Shown: in pieces, positions 25,928 through 34,642 of the stretch | Position numbering within the stretch: the stretch's first letter is position 1 | How the letters are laid out: the number at the start of each line of letters is the position of its first letter | Origin: Kribbella italica | GTDB lineage: Bacteria > Actinomycetota > Actinomycetes > Propionibacteriales > Kribbellaceae | Direction of reading: 5' to 3' | Length of the DNA: 64,000 nt | Assembly: GCF_014205135.1 (NCBI RefSeq) | Contig: NZ_JACHMY010000001.1 | Location: forward strand, 8,184,001 to 8,248,000 | Program-made: the position numbers and the translations under genes | Notes under the pieces: generated by a model | What the model was told of the DNA's origin: nothing | Database searches by the model: none | The model's input: the letters and a program-made list of their open reading frames with translations, nothing else

Positions 25928-25987
25928 CGGGATCCTCCGTCGTCGTCCGCGGAGGCCCGGTGGGACCCGGACATCAGAACCTAGACG

Positions 25988-28057
25988 TCAGGATCCCACT
26001 CCCGCAAGGGCTTTCGGCCGGAGCAGGAAGGCCCCGATGTACAGCAGCGCGGCGATCAGGATCAGGCCGTCGAAGCCGATCAGCAGGGCGGCGTACTCGA
26101 GGCAGCCGCCGAGCAGGGCGCCGAGGAGGTTGGCGCCGAAGCTGGCGGTGCCGTCGGCGGTGTCGGTGAAGCGCTTGGCGAAGATCACGTTCGCGGCGAA
26201 GATCGGCAGGAACGCGATCACGACCGCGACCACAGCCCGCAGGCCGAGCGGCATGCCCAGGAGCCAGCTGTCGGGGAAGACCCAACTCAGCAGCAGACCG
26301 CCGAACAGCACGACGTACATGGTCTTCAGGGGTGGGGTCTTGAAGCGTCTGGTGACTTCGACCGCGGCCAGCACGGCGACCAGGACCCCAGCGAAGACGA
26401 TCGCGTTGACCACCCACGTCGTACCGAACAGCAGCGCGAAGCCGGTGATGGACTTGGTCTCCAGCAGCATGAAGCCCGCGCCGAGCAGGAACAGGTCGGC
26501 GTACGGCCGCATCCGCCGGTACGACGAACCGCCGCCCGCGATCCCCACGCCGATCAGCCCGGCGATCAGGATGAGCGCGATCGTGATCAGGTACAGCGAC
26601 GGGATCCGGTCGGTGAACAGGTACAGGAACGGCCGGTTGTCGGTCGCCGGCGGCGGCGTGGTCGTCGACGCACCCGCCCACTCCGCATCACAGGCCTGGT
26701 CGGCCGGCGTGAGACCGACCGTGACGACCGCCTGCTGCAGGTCGTCGCCGACCTTGTCGACGCACGGCTTGTGCCCGAACGCCTGCTGCGCCGTCGACGC
26801 GAGCCGGTCGATCAGCCAGGTCTCGCGGTAGTAGTTGTACATCGCGAACGCGCCGCCCGGCGCCAGGTGCTCCTGCGCGCTCTTGAACGCCTGCTCGGTG
26901 AACAGGTAGCTCTCCAGCCGCAGCGAGCTCGCGCCGTTCACCAGCGTCAGCGAGTCCGGCAGCGCCAGCAGGATCAGGTCGTACTTCTTGTCGGTCCGGG
27001 ACAGGAAGGCCCGGCCGTCGTCGATGTGCGAGGTGACCCGCGGGTCCTGGTACGGGTGGTCCGGATGCTGCTCACGGCCGATGTCGCGCAGCCGCGGGTC
27101 GATCTCGACCGCGTCGACGTGCTTCGCACCGTTGCGCAGGGCAACGGCCACGTCGGTGCCGGACCCGGCACCGATGATCAGGACGTTCTCCGGGTTCTTC
27201 TTCGCCGCGCGCTCGTACGGCAGCCCGTACTGCGGCTCCCACTGCAGCCGCTGCGCGGCCGGGATCGCCTGCTGGTGCGGGACCCCGTTCACGTTGATCG
27301 TCAGCAGCGGAGTGCCCTCGTACGTCGACGAGGAGGTCTGCACCTTGTAGTACGGCGACCAGCTGTTCTCCGGCCGGGTCGACTCGTGCAGCAGCACGCC
27401 GAGCATCACCAGCAGCGGAGTCGCGACGAGCGCGCCGCTCAGCGCGGCGGCGGTCGCCTTCTTGCCCGGGATCATCAGCGCCAGGAACCCGATGGTGACC
27501 AGCAGCCCCCACCAGATCGGCGGCGCGCCGAGGAACGACAGCAGCGTGAACGCCACGATGCCGCTCAGGCTCCCGATCAGGTCGTACCGGTACGCCGTCA
27601 GCCGCGGCAGCTCGGTGAAGCACCGCCCGACCAGCTCGGCCGGCCCGGCCAGGACGACGGCCGCGGCGACGAAGATGATCGGCAGGATCACCCAGACCGG
27701 CGGGCCGGTGGTGTCCAGGCTGGTGAAGTAGATGACGCTGTCGCCGGACCGGTTGACGGTCACCGGCTTCCACGCGATCACCAGCACCAGCAGGCCGAGC
27801 ATGATCGGGGAGTAGTACGGCAGCCGCTTGGCCTTGCCGGCCCGCAGGATGCCGATCCCGATCCCGAGGAACGAGCCGAGCAGCACGAAGTTGGAGAAGT
27901 AGCTGAGGTGGACCACGTTCGAACCGGTCCAGCGGATCAGCGCGAGCTCCAGGAAGAGCATCAGGGCGCTGGCGGCAACCAACCGGGGTCTGACCCCGAT
28001 CGGACTCTGCCACTGGGGAGGTTCGGCCGTACGAGGGGTTGACGAGTCGACTGCCAT
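25988..28057 (-). CDS. Multi-pass membrane protein with spermidine-synthase-like domain
   Basis: The 689 residues form three parts. Residues about 25-230 hold six to seven membrane helices (LVAASALMLFLELALIRWTGSNVVHLSYFSNFVLLGSFLG region). Residues about 235-440 form a spermidine/spermine-synthase-like Rossmann domain (NVLIIGAGSGTDVAVALRNGAKHVDAVEIDPRL, YDLILLALPDS). Residues about 470-689 hold seven more helices. It resembles the fused MFS/spermidine synthase group. The aminopropyltransfer motif GGG is replaced by GAGSG, so polyamine synthesis is uncertain. It is monocistronic. Confidence 0.82.
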   Translation of the reverse strand: MAVDSSTPRTAEPPQWQSPIGVRPRLVAASALMLFLELALIRWTGSNVVHLSYFSNFVLLGSFLGIGIGILRAGKAKRLPYYSPIMLGLLVLVIAWKPVTVNRSGDSVIYFTSLDTTGPPVWVILPIIFVAAAVVLAGPAELVGRCFTELPRLTAYRYDLIGSLSGIVAFTLLSFLGAPPIWWGLLVTIGFLALMIPGKKATAAALSGALVATPLLVMLGVLLHESTRPENSWSPYYKVQTSSSTYEGTPLLTINVNGVPHQQAIPAAQRLQWEPQYGLPYERAAKKNPENVLIIGAGSGTDVAVALRNGAKHVDAVEIDPRLRDIGREQHPDHPYQDPRVTSHIDDGRAFLSRTDKKYDLILLALPDSLTLVNGASSLRLESYLFTEQAFKSAQEHLAPGGAFAMYNYYRETWLIDRLASTAQQAFGHKPCVDKVGDDLQQAVVTVGLTPADQACDAEWAGASTTTPPPATDNRPFLYLFTDRIPSLYLITIALILIAGLIGVGIAGGGSSYRRMRPYADLFLLGAGFMLLETKSITGFALLFGTTWVVNAIVFAGVLVAVLAAVEVTRRFKTPPLKTMYVVLFGGLLLSWVFPDSWLLGMPLGLRAVVAVVIAFLPIFAANVIFAKRFTDTADGTASFGANLLGALLGGCLEYAALLIGFDGLILIAALLYIGAFLLRPKALAGVGS

Positions 28058-28114
28058 GGGCTGGGACCTTACCCACGCCAGTGGCCTACGTCACCCCTCG
28101 TCCAGCTTTGGGAA

Positions 28115-28984
28115 CTAGCGGCGTGCCGGTTTCGCCAGCTGGCACCCCGACTTGTTCAGGTCGATCGTGCGGGTGGCGGTCAGGCAGGTGTAGAGCCACC
28201 AGGTCTGCTGGCCGTACGCCGCGCCCTGGTCGACGGTCACGTTGCCCGCCGCATCGACCTCGCAGGGGTTGTTCACCGTGCAGCGGGCGCCGTCCTCGTT
28301 GCCGGTGTTGTTGACGCCGATCACCTCACCGGTGCTGGTGCTGACCACCGGCGAACCCGACGTACCGCCGATCGTCTCGCAGCCCGGCTGCAGGTACTTG
28401 ATCGAGCTCTTCCAGGTCCAGTCGCCCTCGCGGAGCTCGGGAATCGTGGACTGCACCGAGCAGGTGTAGATGCGCTTCCAGTAGCCGGACACGACGGCCA
28501 TGCCGGCGCCGTCGGCCGGGCCCTGCTTGGCCAGCGTCAGCGGCGTGACGTTGAGACGGGTCCTGATCGCGTCGTAGGTCTCGTTCACCTCGTACACGAT
28601 CATGTCGGTCTTGGTCATCGTGCCGTAGAGGATCCGGCTCGCGCGAACGGTCCCGGCGTTGCTGGCGTCCGGGCGCAGCAGCGTGATCGAGCGGGTCGAG
28701 GAGCGGTTGACCAGAACCACGCCGGGATTGAGGAATCCACCTTCGTAGCAGTGCCCGTTGGTGAGCACCATCGCCTTGTCGGTCCCGGCCGACTCGGCGT
28801 ACCGGACGAGCGAGGCGGAGCAGTTGCTGAGCGCGGCGATGCCGGTGTAGTCGGCACCCGGCGCGGCGGCCTTCGCGGGGGCCGCCGGCGCTTCGGCGGC
28901 CTCCAGCGCGTGGGCCTGACTGCCGCTGAGCAGCACGGCGCTGCAGGCGAGAGCGGACACGAGAACTGAACGGACGAGTTTCAT
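28115..28984 (-). CDS. Secreted trypsin-like serine protease
   Basis: A 289-residue exported S1-type protease. Residues 1-27 are a signal peptide and residues 28-45 an Ala/Pro-rich linker. The catalytic triad is visible: His78 in TNGHCY, Asp127 in KTDMIVYEV and Ser211 in GGTSGSPV. Several cysteines (54, 79, 175, 202) may form disulfides. AAGGA precedes the ATG. The DNA up to 29182 (about 200 bp, shared with the divergent gene) has a GGTTGC/GCAACC repeat at 29122-29153 but no gene. Confidence 0.88.
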   Translation of the reverse strand: MKLVRSVLVSALACSAVLLSGSQAHALEAAEAPAAPAKAAAPGADYTGIAALSNCSASLVRYAESAGTDKAMVLTNGHCYEGGFLNPGVVLVNRSSTRSITLLRPDASNAGTVRASRILYGTMTKTDMIVYEVNETYDAIRTRLNVTPLTLAKQGPADGAGMAVVSGYWKRIYTCSVQSTIPELREGDWTWKSSIKYLQPGCETIGGTSGSPVVSTSTGEVIGVNNTGNEDGARCTVNNPCEVDAAGNVTVDQGAAYGQQTWWLYTCLTATRTIDLNKSGCQLAKPARR

Positions 28985-29182
28985 GGGCGGTGATCCTTTG
29001 TCCTCACGGGTCTGCCAACGGGGCGGTGTGCAGACGGGGCGTAGTTGCCTTGGAACTCTTCGTATCCGAAGACCGGCCGCCGAAACCATCACAAACACGT
29101 GAAACCTGTCGATCCAGGGGCGGTTGCAGGGGTTTCCCTCCGCACCCGCAACCATCCGTCGCCCCGCCGGACACCTCCAGGT

Positions 29183-30880
29183 ATGCGTTCAAGAAAACGA
29201 CTGATCGTCCTTCTCGCCCTGGCACTCCTCCCACTCAGCGGTACGACGGCCACCGCCGAACCACCACCCGGTCCGGCGTACGCCGAACCCCGGCAAGCGT
29301 TCCGGACCGAGGTCCCCGGACGGCTCGCCGGGCAACGGATCGACCCGACCGCGAGCCCTGGCGCACTCACCAAGCGCTTCAAGGAAGCGACGGTCCCGTT
29401 GACCCTCAGGCACCTCGATCGCGCCGGGGCGCTGGCTCCCGGCGCACGGACGACTGTCGCCAGCCTCGACAGGACCGTCAACGGCGCCGTCGACGTCGGC
29501 ACCGGCGAGACCACGGTCGACCTTCCGCCGGGCAAGTACGTCGTGGTCAGCTTCGTCCCCACCGGCACGACGACGAGCGTCCTGGTCCAGCCGCTGCTCG
29601 ACCTGACCGCCGCCTCGACCGTCGTGCTCGACGCCCGCGAGGCCAAGCCGTTCAAGGTCCGGGTCGAGGACGGCACCGTCGCGTCGTCGATGGTCGCGCT
29701 GTACTTCTCCCGTCGCGCCGACGACGGATCGGCGCTGTGGTTCGACACCTGGGCCGACACGCTCACCCCGCTGTACGCCGCTCAGCTCGGGCCGGCGCTT
29801 CCGGCCGGCGAGGTGATCTCGAGCGTGATGACCCAGTGGGCGGTGCCCGGCAGCACCGGGGACTTCGCGGAGACGCCGGTCACCTACACCACGATGGACA
29901 CCGTCCGCGGCGCGTTCTTCACCGGGTTCGACCGCGTGGTGCAGCCGAAGAGTCTGGTCCCGTTCAAGTCCCGGCTGTTCACCACCGGCCCCGGACACAC
30001 CACCGACAAGGCGGTGACCGTGACGGCGCCGGAGATGCGCTTCCACTGGAGCAGGGGGTACTCGGGAACGGGAGCCCGCACGGTCACCGAGTACGTCGAG
30101 CCCGGCACCGAGGTGCTCGAGGAGTTCCAGGAGCGGGACGGCGCGGGCATGGGCAGCACTCTGGTCACCGCGCAGAGCGGGAGGATCAGCCGCACGGCGC
30201 AGCCCGGCCGGACCTACACGACGGCGTGGAACAAGGCGGTTCTCGCGCCGTCGGTGAAGGAAGACCTGGCCGTCCGGAGCGGCGACGTGTTCGAGGCCGA
30301 CTTCGGCCTGTACGACGACGCGGCCGGCCACTCGGGATGGGGAATGGACGTCAAGGCTGCGACCAGGCTCTACCGCGACGGCGTCCTGGTGGCCGAGAAC
30401 GCCACCGCCGGGAAACTCGGGCGCGGCGTGGAGGTCAAGACAGGCAAGGCGTCGTACCGGCTGGAGAGCGAGGTCGTCCGCCATGCCGCCGCGCGTCGAT
30501 CGACGCAGGTGAAGGCGGTCTGGACCTTCGCTTCGGACACGGCGAGCGCGGAGGGTGAGAACCTGCCGCTGTGGTCGGTCGGCTTCCAGCCGGCGGTCGA
30601 CCTGACCAACGACGTCCGGCGGACGGCCGTCACGCGACTGCCGTTCACCGTGACGCCACAGCCGGGAGCGGCCGTCGGCACGCTCGGGAAGCCGTCGGTG
30701 GAGATCTCCGGTGACCAGGGCCGGACGTGGCGGAGCGCGACCGTTGTCACGCAGGGCAACGGGTACGTCGCGATCGCCGCGACCCCGCCGGGGGCGACGA
30801 TCTCTGTGCGGGCCAAGGCGAGCGACTCGGCCGGCAACGCGACCGAGCAGACCGTGCTGGACGCGTACGGGCTGCGCTGA
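29183..30880 (+). CDS. Large secreted protein of unknown function
   Basis: The 565-residue protein starts at 29183, where MRSRKRLIVLLALALLPLSGTTATA gives a clear signal peptide. The body is beta-rich and shows a repeated V-T-x-x-x-P type. The last 300 residues (SGDVFEADFGLYDDAAGHSGWG ..., ISVRAKASDSAGNATEQTVLDAYGL) resemble the C-terminal beta domains found at the end of many actinobacterial secreted subtilases. No protease catalytic site is present, so it looks like a stand-alone version. It diverges from the secreted serine protease gene. Confidence 0.7.
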   Translation: MRSRKRLIVLLALALLPLSGTTATAEPPPGPAYAEPRQAFRTEVPGRLAGQRIDPTASPGALTKRFKEATVPLTLRHLDRAGALAPGARTTVASLDRTVNGAVDVGTGETTVDLPPGKYVVVSFVPTGTTTSVLVQPLLDLTAASTVVLDAREAKPFKVRVEDGTVASSMVALYFSRRADDGSALWFDTWADTLTPLYAAQLGPALPAGEVISSVMTQWAVPGSTGDFAETPVTYTTMDTVRGAFFTGFDRVVQPKSLVPFKSRLFTTGPGHTTDKAVTVTAPEMRFHWSRGYSGTGARTVTEYVEPGTEVLEEFQERDGAGMGSTLVTAQSGRISRTAQPGRTYTTAWNKAVLAPSVKEDLAVRSGDVFEADFGLYDDAAGHSGWGMDVKAATRLYRDGVLVAENATAGKLGRGVEVKTGKASYRLESEVVRHAAARRSTQVKAVWTFASDTASAEGENLPLWSVGFQPAVDLTNDVRRTAVTRLPFTVTPQPGAAVGTLGKPSVEISGDQGRTWRSATVVTQGNGYVAIAATPPGATISVRAKASDSAGNATEQTVLDAYGLR

Positions 30881-30891
30881 GACCTACGTTA

Positions 30892-30925
30892 CGAAGGCGT
30901 CGACCCCCGCAGGTCGGCGCCTTCG
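30892..30925 (+). terminator. Terminator after the secreted protein gene
   Basis: A 14-base-arm hairpin (30892-30905 and 30912-30925; one G-T pair) with a 6-base loop follows the stop codon by 11 bases. Confidence 0.8.
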
Positions 30926-31033
30926 GCGTGCGTTCCGGCTGTTACTGTCCGACTCGGAATCCGCCCAGCTCGAACCATCCCCCTGCCGCGTACGTCGTAC
31001 GAAGTGACCCTGGGGGAACAGGAGGTGGATGTG

Positions 31034-32491
31034 ATGCGGCCGGAGAAGCCGGAGCTGGAGAATCTCAGAGAGCCGGTCCGGTTCAAGCGGGCGCTGGCGC
31101 TGTTGCTGATGACGCTGGTGCTGCCGGGCTCCGCGCAGATCGTGGCGGGCAGCAAGAAGGCCGGCCGGGCCGCCTGGCGGGTGATCGCCGGCATCGTGGC
31201 GATCGTCGTGTTCCTGGTGCTGCTGTCGCTGGTCTGGCGGTCGGGGACGATCAACCTCATCGTGTCGCCGACCACGCTGCGGATCGTGCAGGTGCTGCTG
31301 ATCCTGCTGGCGGTCGGGTGGGCCGCGTTGTTCGTCGACGCCTACCGGCTCGGCCGGCCGCTCACGCTGGAACGCAACCACCGGCTGACCGCGAGCATCG
31401 TGGACGGCGTGCTCGTCGTGCTGGTGATGACCGTACTGATCTGGACCAGCACGATCGTGTCGGCGCAGCGCGACTTCGTGGCCAGCGTGTTCGGCAACGG
31501 CGAGAAGTCCAAGGCGGACAAGGGCCGGTACAACGTACTCCTGCTCGGCGGGGACTCCGGCGCCAACCGGATCGGCGTCCGGCCGGACAGCCTGACGCTG
31601 GCCAGCATCGACGCCGACACCGGCCGGACCGTGCTGATCGGCCTGCCGCGGAACATGGCGAAGGTGCCGTTCCCGGCCGGGACCGAGATGGCCAAGCAGT
31701 TCCCGAACGGCTTCGAGTGGGACGGCTGCGGCCACGACTGCTACCTGAACGGCGTCTACACCTGGGCGATGGGGCACAAGCAGCACTTCCCGGGGGTGAA
31801 GGAACCGGGACTGCTCGCGACCCAGCAGGCGGTCGAGGGCCTGACCGGGCTGAAGGTCAACTACTACGTCCTGATCGACATCGCCGGCTTCCAGCACCTG
31901 CTCGACGCGGTCGGTGGGATCACCGTCGACGTCGGCAAGAAGGTCCCGATCGGTGGCATCGGCGGGCCGATCAAGGGCTACATCAAGCCGGGCAAGGCCC
32001 AGCACCTGGACGGGTACCATGCGATGTGGTTCGCCCGGTCCCGGGCCGGGGCCAGCGACTACGAACGGATGACCCGGCAGAAGTGCGTGATGACCGCGAT
32101 GCTCAACCAGCTCTCGCCGCAGAAGGTGCTGACCAAGTTCCAGGGCATCGCCTCGGCCAGCAAACAGGTGGTCCAGACCAACATCCCGTCCGGTGAGCTG
32201 GGCACCTTCACCGACCTGGCGCTGGACTCCAAGAAGCTTCCGGTGTCATCCTTCTCGCCGGTCCCACCGCTGATCAAGACCGGTGACCCCGACTTCGGCC
32301 TGATCCGGACGAAGGTCGCCGAGGCGGTGGGCAAGTCCGAGGCACTGGACAAGGGATCCGACGACGGGGACGGTAAGAAGTCGGACACACCGAGTAGCGT
32401 GTCTCCTAGCAAGAAGGCGTCCACGCCGAGCAAGACCCCGTCCAAGCCATCCACCGACGTCGACGACGTCGCACAAGTCTGTAAGGCCTGA
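31034..32491 (+). CDS. LCP (LytR-CpsA-Psr) family cell-wall glycopolymer ligase
   Basis: A 485-residue membrane enzyme that attaches phosphoprenyl-linked polymers to peptidoglycan. The start at 31034 has AGGAGG about 8 bases upstream. An N-terminal block of four hydrophobic segments (residues about 25-145) precedes the extracytoplasmic LCP domain, which reads NVLLLGGDSGANRIGVRPDSLTLASID, TVLIGLPRNMAKVPFP, YYVLIDIAGFQHLLDAVGGITVDV and WFARSRAGASDYERMTRQ. These hold the family's conserved Asp and Arg residues. The C-terminus is a Lys/Ser/Pro-rich tail. The next gene, a glycosyltransferase, starts 7 bases later. Confidence 0.92.
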   Translation: MRPEKPELENLREPVRFKRALALLLMTLVLPGSAQIVAGSKKAGRAAWRVIAGIVAIVVFLVLLSLVWRSGTINLIVSPTTLRIVQVLLILLAVGWAALFVDAYRLGRPLTLERNHRLTASIVDGVLVVLVMTVLIWTSTIVSAQRDFVASVFGNGEKSKADKGRYNVLLLGGDSGANRIGVRPDSLTLASIDADTGRTVLIGLPRNMAKVPFPAGTEMAKQFPNGFEWDGCGHDCYLNGVYTWAMGHKQHFPGVKEPGLLATQQAVEGLTGLKVNYYVLIDIAGFQHLLDAVGGITVDVGKKVPIGGIGGPIKGYIKPGKAQHLDGYHAMWFARSRAGASDYERMTRQKCVMTAMLNQLSPQKVLTKFQGIASASKQVVQTNIPSGELGTFTDLALDSKKLPVSSFSPVPPLIKTGDPDFGLIRTKVAEAVGKSEALDKGSDDGDGKKSDTPSSVSPSKKASTPSKTPSKPSTDVDDVAQVCKA

Positions 32492-32498
32492 CCTGAAG

Positions 32499-33524
32499 AT
32501 GCTGTCCAACTGGCCCCCGGTCTCCGTCGTGATGCCCGTGCTGAACGAGGAACGCCACCTCGAGGAGGCGGTCGGCCGCGTGCTCGACCAGGAGTACCCC
32601 GGCGAGCTGGAGGTCGTGCTCGCGATCGGTCCGGGCAAGGACCGGACCGAGGAGATCGCCGCCCGGCTGGCCGCCGGCGACGACCGGATCACGATCGTGC
32701 CGAACCCGACCGGCAAGACGCCGGCCGGGCTGAACGTCGGCATCGCGCACGCCCGGCACGACATCGTCGTCCGGGTCGACGGCCACGGCGTCCTCACCCA
32801 GGGCTACATCACCCGCGCGGTCGAGGTGCTGGACGAGAGCGGCGCCGACAACGTCGGCGGCGTGATGGCGGCCGAGGGCCGGACGCCGTTCGAGATGGCG
32901 GTCGCCTGTGCGTACCGGTCGCGCCTCGGGCTCGGCGCCTCGACGTTCCACCAGGGCGGCAAGGCCGGACCGGCCGACACCGTCTACCTGGGGGTCTTCA
33001 AGCGGACGGCGCTGGAGCGGGTCGGCGGTTTCGACGAGTCGATGCACCGCGCCCAGGACTGGGAGCTGAACTACCGGATCCGCAAGACCGGCGGGCTGAT
33101 CTGGTTCAGCCCGGACCTCTCGGTGACGTACCGGCCGCGCTCGTCGCTGTCGGCCGTCGCCAAGCAGTTCTTCCACACCGGCCAGTGGCGCCGCGAGGTG
33201 ATCCGCCGGCACCCCGAGACCGCCTCGAAGCGGTACCTGGCGCCGCCGGTCGCCGTCGGCCTGCTCGCCGTCGGCCTGATCCTCGGCATCGTCGGCCTGA
33301 TCGTCGGCAGCGCGATTCTCGACCTGGGCTTCATCATCCCGCTCGGCTACGCGCTCGCCGTGATCGCCGGCTCCGCGATGGAGGGCCGCTACCTGCCGTG
33401 GAAGGCGATCTTCTGGCTCCCGGCCGTGATCGCCACCATGCACATCTCCTGGGGCCTTGGCTTCATCGTCGGCCTGCAGGAGAAGCCGGCCGGCCCGGCG
33501 CTCACCACCCCGGGCCCCGCCTGA
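32499..33524 (+). CDS. Family 2 glycosyltransferase
   Basis: The 341-residue enzyme has a GT-A domain: VSVVMPVLNEERHLEEAV at the start, VVRVDGHGVLTQGYI (a DxD-like DGH), VYLGVFKRTALERVGGFDESMHRAQDWELNYRIRKTGG (ED-like acceptor motif) and RSSLSAVAKQFFHTGQWRR. Three hydrophobic segments at the end (residues about 250-330) anchor it in the membrane. It matches succinoglycan or cell-wall polymer type GT2 enzymes. It follows the LCP ligase gene directly, so both likely build and attach a surface polymer. Confidence 0.9.
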   Translation: MLSNWPPVSVVMPVLNEERHLEEAVGRVLDQEYPGELEVVLAIGPGKDRTEEIAARLAAGDDRITIVPNPTGKTPAGLNVGIAHARHDIVVRVDGHGVLTQGYITRAVEVLDESGADNVGGVMAAEGRTPFEMAVACAYRSRLGLGASTFHQGGKAGPADTVYLGVFKRTALERVGGFDESMHRAQDWELNYRIRKTGGLIWFSPDLSVTYRPRSSLSAVAKQFFHTGQWRREVIRRHPETASKRYLAPPVAVGLLAVGLILGIVGLIVGSAILDLGFIIPLGYALAVIAGSAMEGRYLPWKAIFWLPAVIATMHISWGLGFIVGLQEKPAGPALTTPGPA

Positions 33525-33545
33525 CGGTACGACGGCACAGGTGAT

Positions 33546-33572
33546 CGGGCCGCTCGGACATGGAGCGGCCCG
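33546..33572 (+). terminator. Terminator after the LCP-GT2 operon
   Basis: Perfect 10-base arms (33546-33555 and 33563-33572) with a 7-base loop lie 21 bases after the glycosyltransferase stop codon. Confidence 0.85.
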
Positions 33573-33596
33573 CCCTGGTCGCGTTGAATGGGCGGC

Positions 33597-34016
33597 ATGA
33601 CTGAATCGCTGACGCCCGAAGACCTCGAGTTCCTCGCCCGTCCGCTGCACGGTTTCCTCACCGTCGCCGAGAGCCCGGTCCCGGCGCAGCCCCGGCCGGT
33701 GTGGTTCGAGGCGACCGGCGACGGCACGATCCAGCTCTTCACCGAGCCCGAGGCGTTGAAGGTCCGGCGCCTGCGCCGCGACCCGCGCGCCTCGATCGTG
33801 GTCGCCGCGCCGGTCGGCGAACCCGAGCGCTGGGTGTCCGTGGCCGGCCGGACGACGATCGAGGACGACGGCGCGCACGACCTGTGCTCCCGCCTCGCCG
33901 CCCGGTACTGGGACCTCGGCGACGAAGCGCTGGCCGGCGCCCTGCGCGAGATGCTGGGCGCCGACCTGCTGCGGATCGTCCTCCACCCGGCGTCCGTCCG
34001 CCGCTACGCGCTCTGA
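33597..34016 (+). CDS. Pyridoxamine 5'-phosphate oxidase-fold flavoprotein-like protein
   Basis: The 139-residue protein has the split beta-barrel pattern: FLARPLHGFLTVAESPVPAQPRPVWFEATGDGTIQLFTEPEALKVRRLRRDPRASIVVAAPVGEPERWVSVAGRTTIEDD. This is typical of F420- or FMN-binding PPOX-class proteins in actinobacteria. ATG 33597 is preferred over ATG 33588. The cofactor is not provable from sequence; true pyridoxine phosphate oxidase is unlikely because of the short length. Confidence 0.8.
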   Translation: MTESLTPEDLEFLARPLHGFLTVAESPVPAQPRPVWFEATGDGTIQLFTEPEALKVRRLRRDPRASIVVAAPVGEPERWVSVAGRTTIEDDGAHDLCSRLAARYWDLGDEALAGALREMLGADLLRIVLHPASVRRYAL

Positions 34017-34035
34017 CGACGTACGCCGTACGGCG

Positions 34036-34470
34036 TCAGCGGCGCGTCATCGTCGACTCGTAGCCGCCACCGCCGGGGTAGACCCAGTCCCCGGCCATCA
34101 CCCGGTCGCCGTCGGTGAACGTGCCCTCGAAGTACGCCGGGCTGCCCTTCGGCCCACCCCAGATGGTCAGCTTGTCGCCGTCCAGCTCGTAGGTGTAGTC
34201 GAGCGTGTTCCCGGTCGAGTCGTAGAACCGCGAGTGCACGTCCGCACTCGCCGGTTCGCCGAACGGCCGCAGGTTCCCGATGATCTCGACGCCGCTCACC
34301 CGCTGCCCGTACTGCTCGAGCTCGACGGTCTGCAGCAGGAAGTAGCCGCCCTCCATCCACTCGTACTTCACGACGCCCTCGGCGCCTCCGGTCACGGTCC
34401 ACTCACCGACCAGCCGGTCGAGGGCCTTCAGCCCGGCGGTCGGGGCAGGGGTCTCGTGGTTCTCGGTCAT
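34036..34470 (-). CDS. Lipocalin-like/DUF1579-like protein of unknown function
   Basis: The 144-residue protein starts at 34470, where GAGGAGA precedes the ATG. It reads as a beta-barrel: LKALDRLVGEWTVTGGAEGVVKYEWMEGGYFLLQTVELEQYG, GVEIIGNLRPFG, YDSTGNTLDYTYELDGDKLTIWGG, YFEGTFTDGDRVMAGDWVYPGGG. Such proteins appear near small-molecule or stress genes and may bind a hydrophobic ligand. It diverges from the DUF998 gene across a long inverted repeat. Confidence 0.65.
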   Translation of the reverse strand: MTENHETPAPTAGLKALDRLVGEWTVTGGAEGVVKYEWMEGGYFLLQTVELEQYGQRVSGVEIIGNLRPFGEPASADVHSRFYDSTGNTLDYTYELDGDKLTIWGGPKGSPAYFEGTFTDGDRVMAGDWVYPGGGGYESTMTRR

Positions 34471-34538
34471 CGCCGTCTCCTCGGTTTCCGGTGCGCAGCT
34501 CCTGCGCACTCACCGCCACCTCGGATCCGCCAGGCCGG

Positions 34539-34590
34539 CTTCAACATCGGCTGTCCTGTGAGGTGGATCACAGGACGGGCGATGTTGAAG
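34539..34590. promoter_or_regulatory. 52-bp inverted repeat between divergent genes
   Basis: Outer arms of 11 bases (34539-34549 and 34580-34590) and inner arms of 9 bases (34553-34561 and 34568-34576) nest around a 6-base centre, with only a 3-base mismatched step between them. It sits midway between the lipocalin-like and DUF998 genes, so it is more likely a regulator binding site than a terminator. No regulator gene is adjacent; the ArsR and ECF42 genes lie within 3 kb. Confidence 0.75.
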
Positions 34591-34642
34591 CAGGTCGCTC
34601 GGCAGCGAGGTAGCGGTGACAGACCGACCCGAGGAGCACCCG

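Noticed and set aside
26771..28042. A 423-residue + strand open frame rich in R, Q, D and V
   Set aside because: It is the shadow of the spermidine-synthase-like gene and has no domain or start signal.
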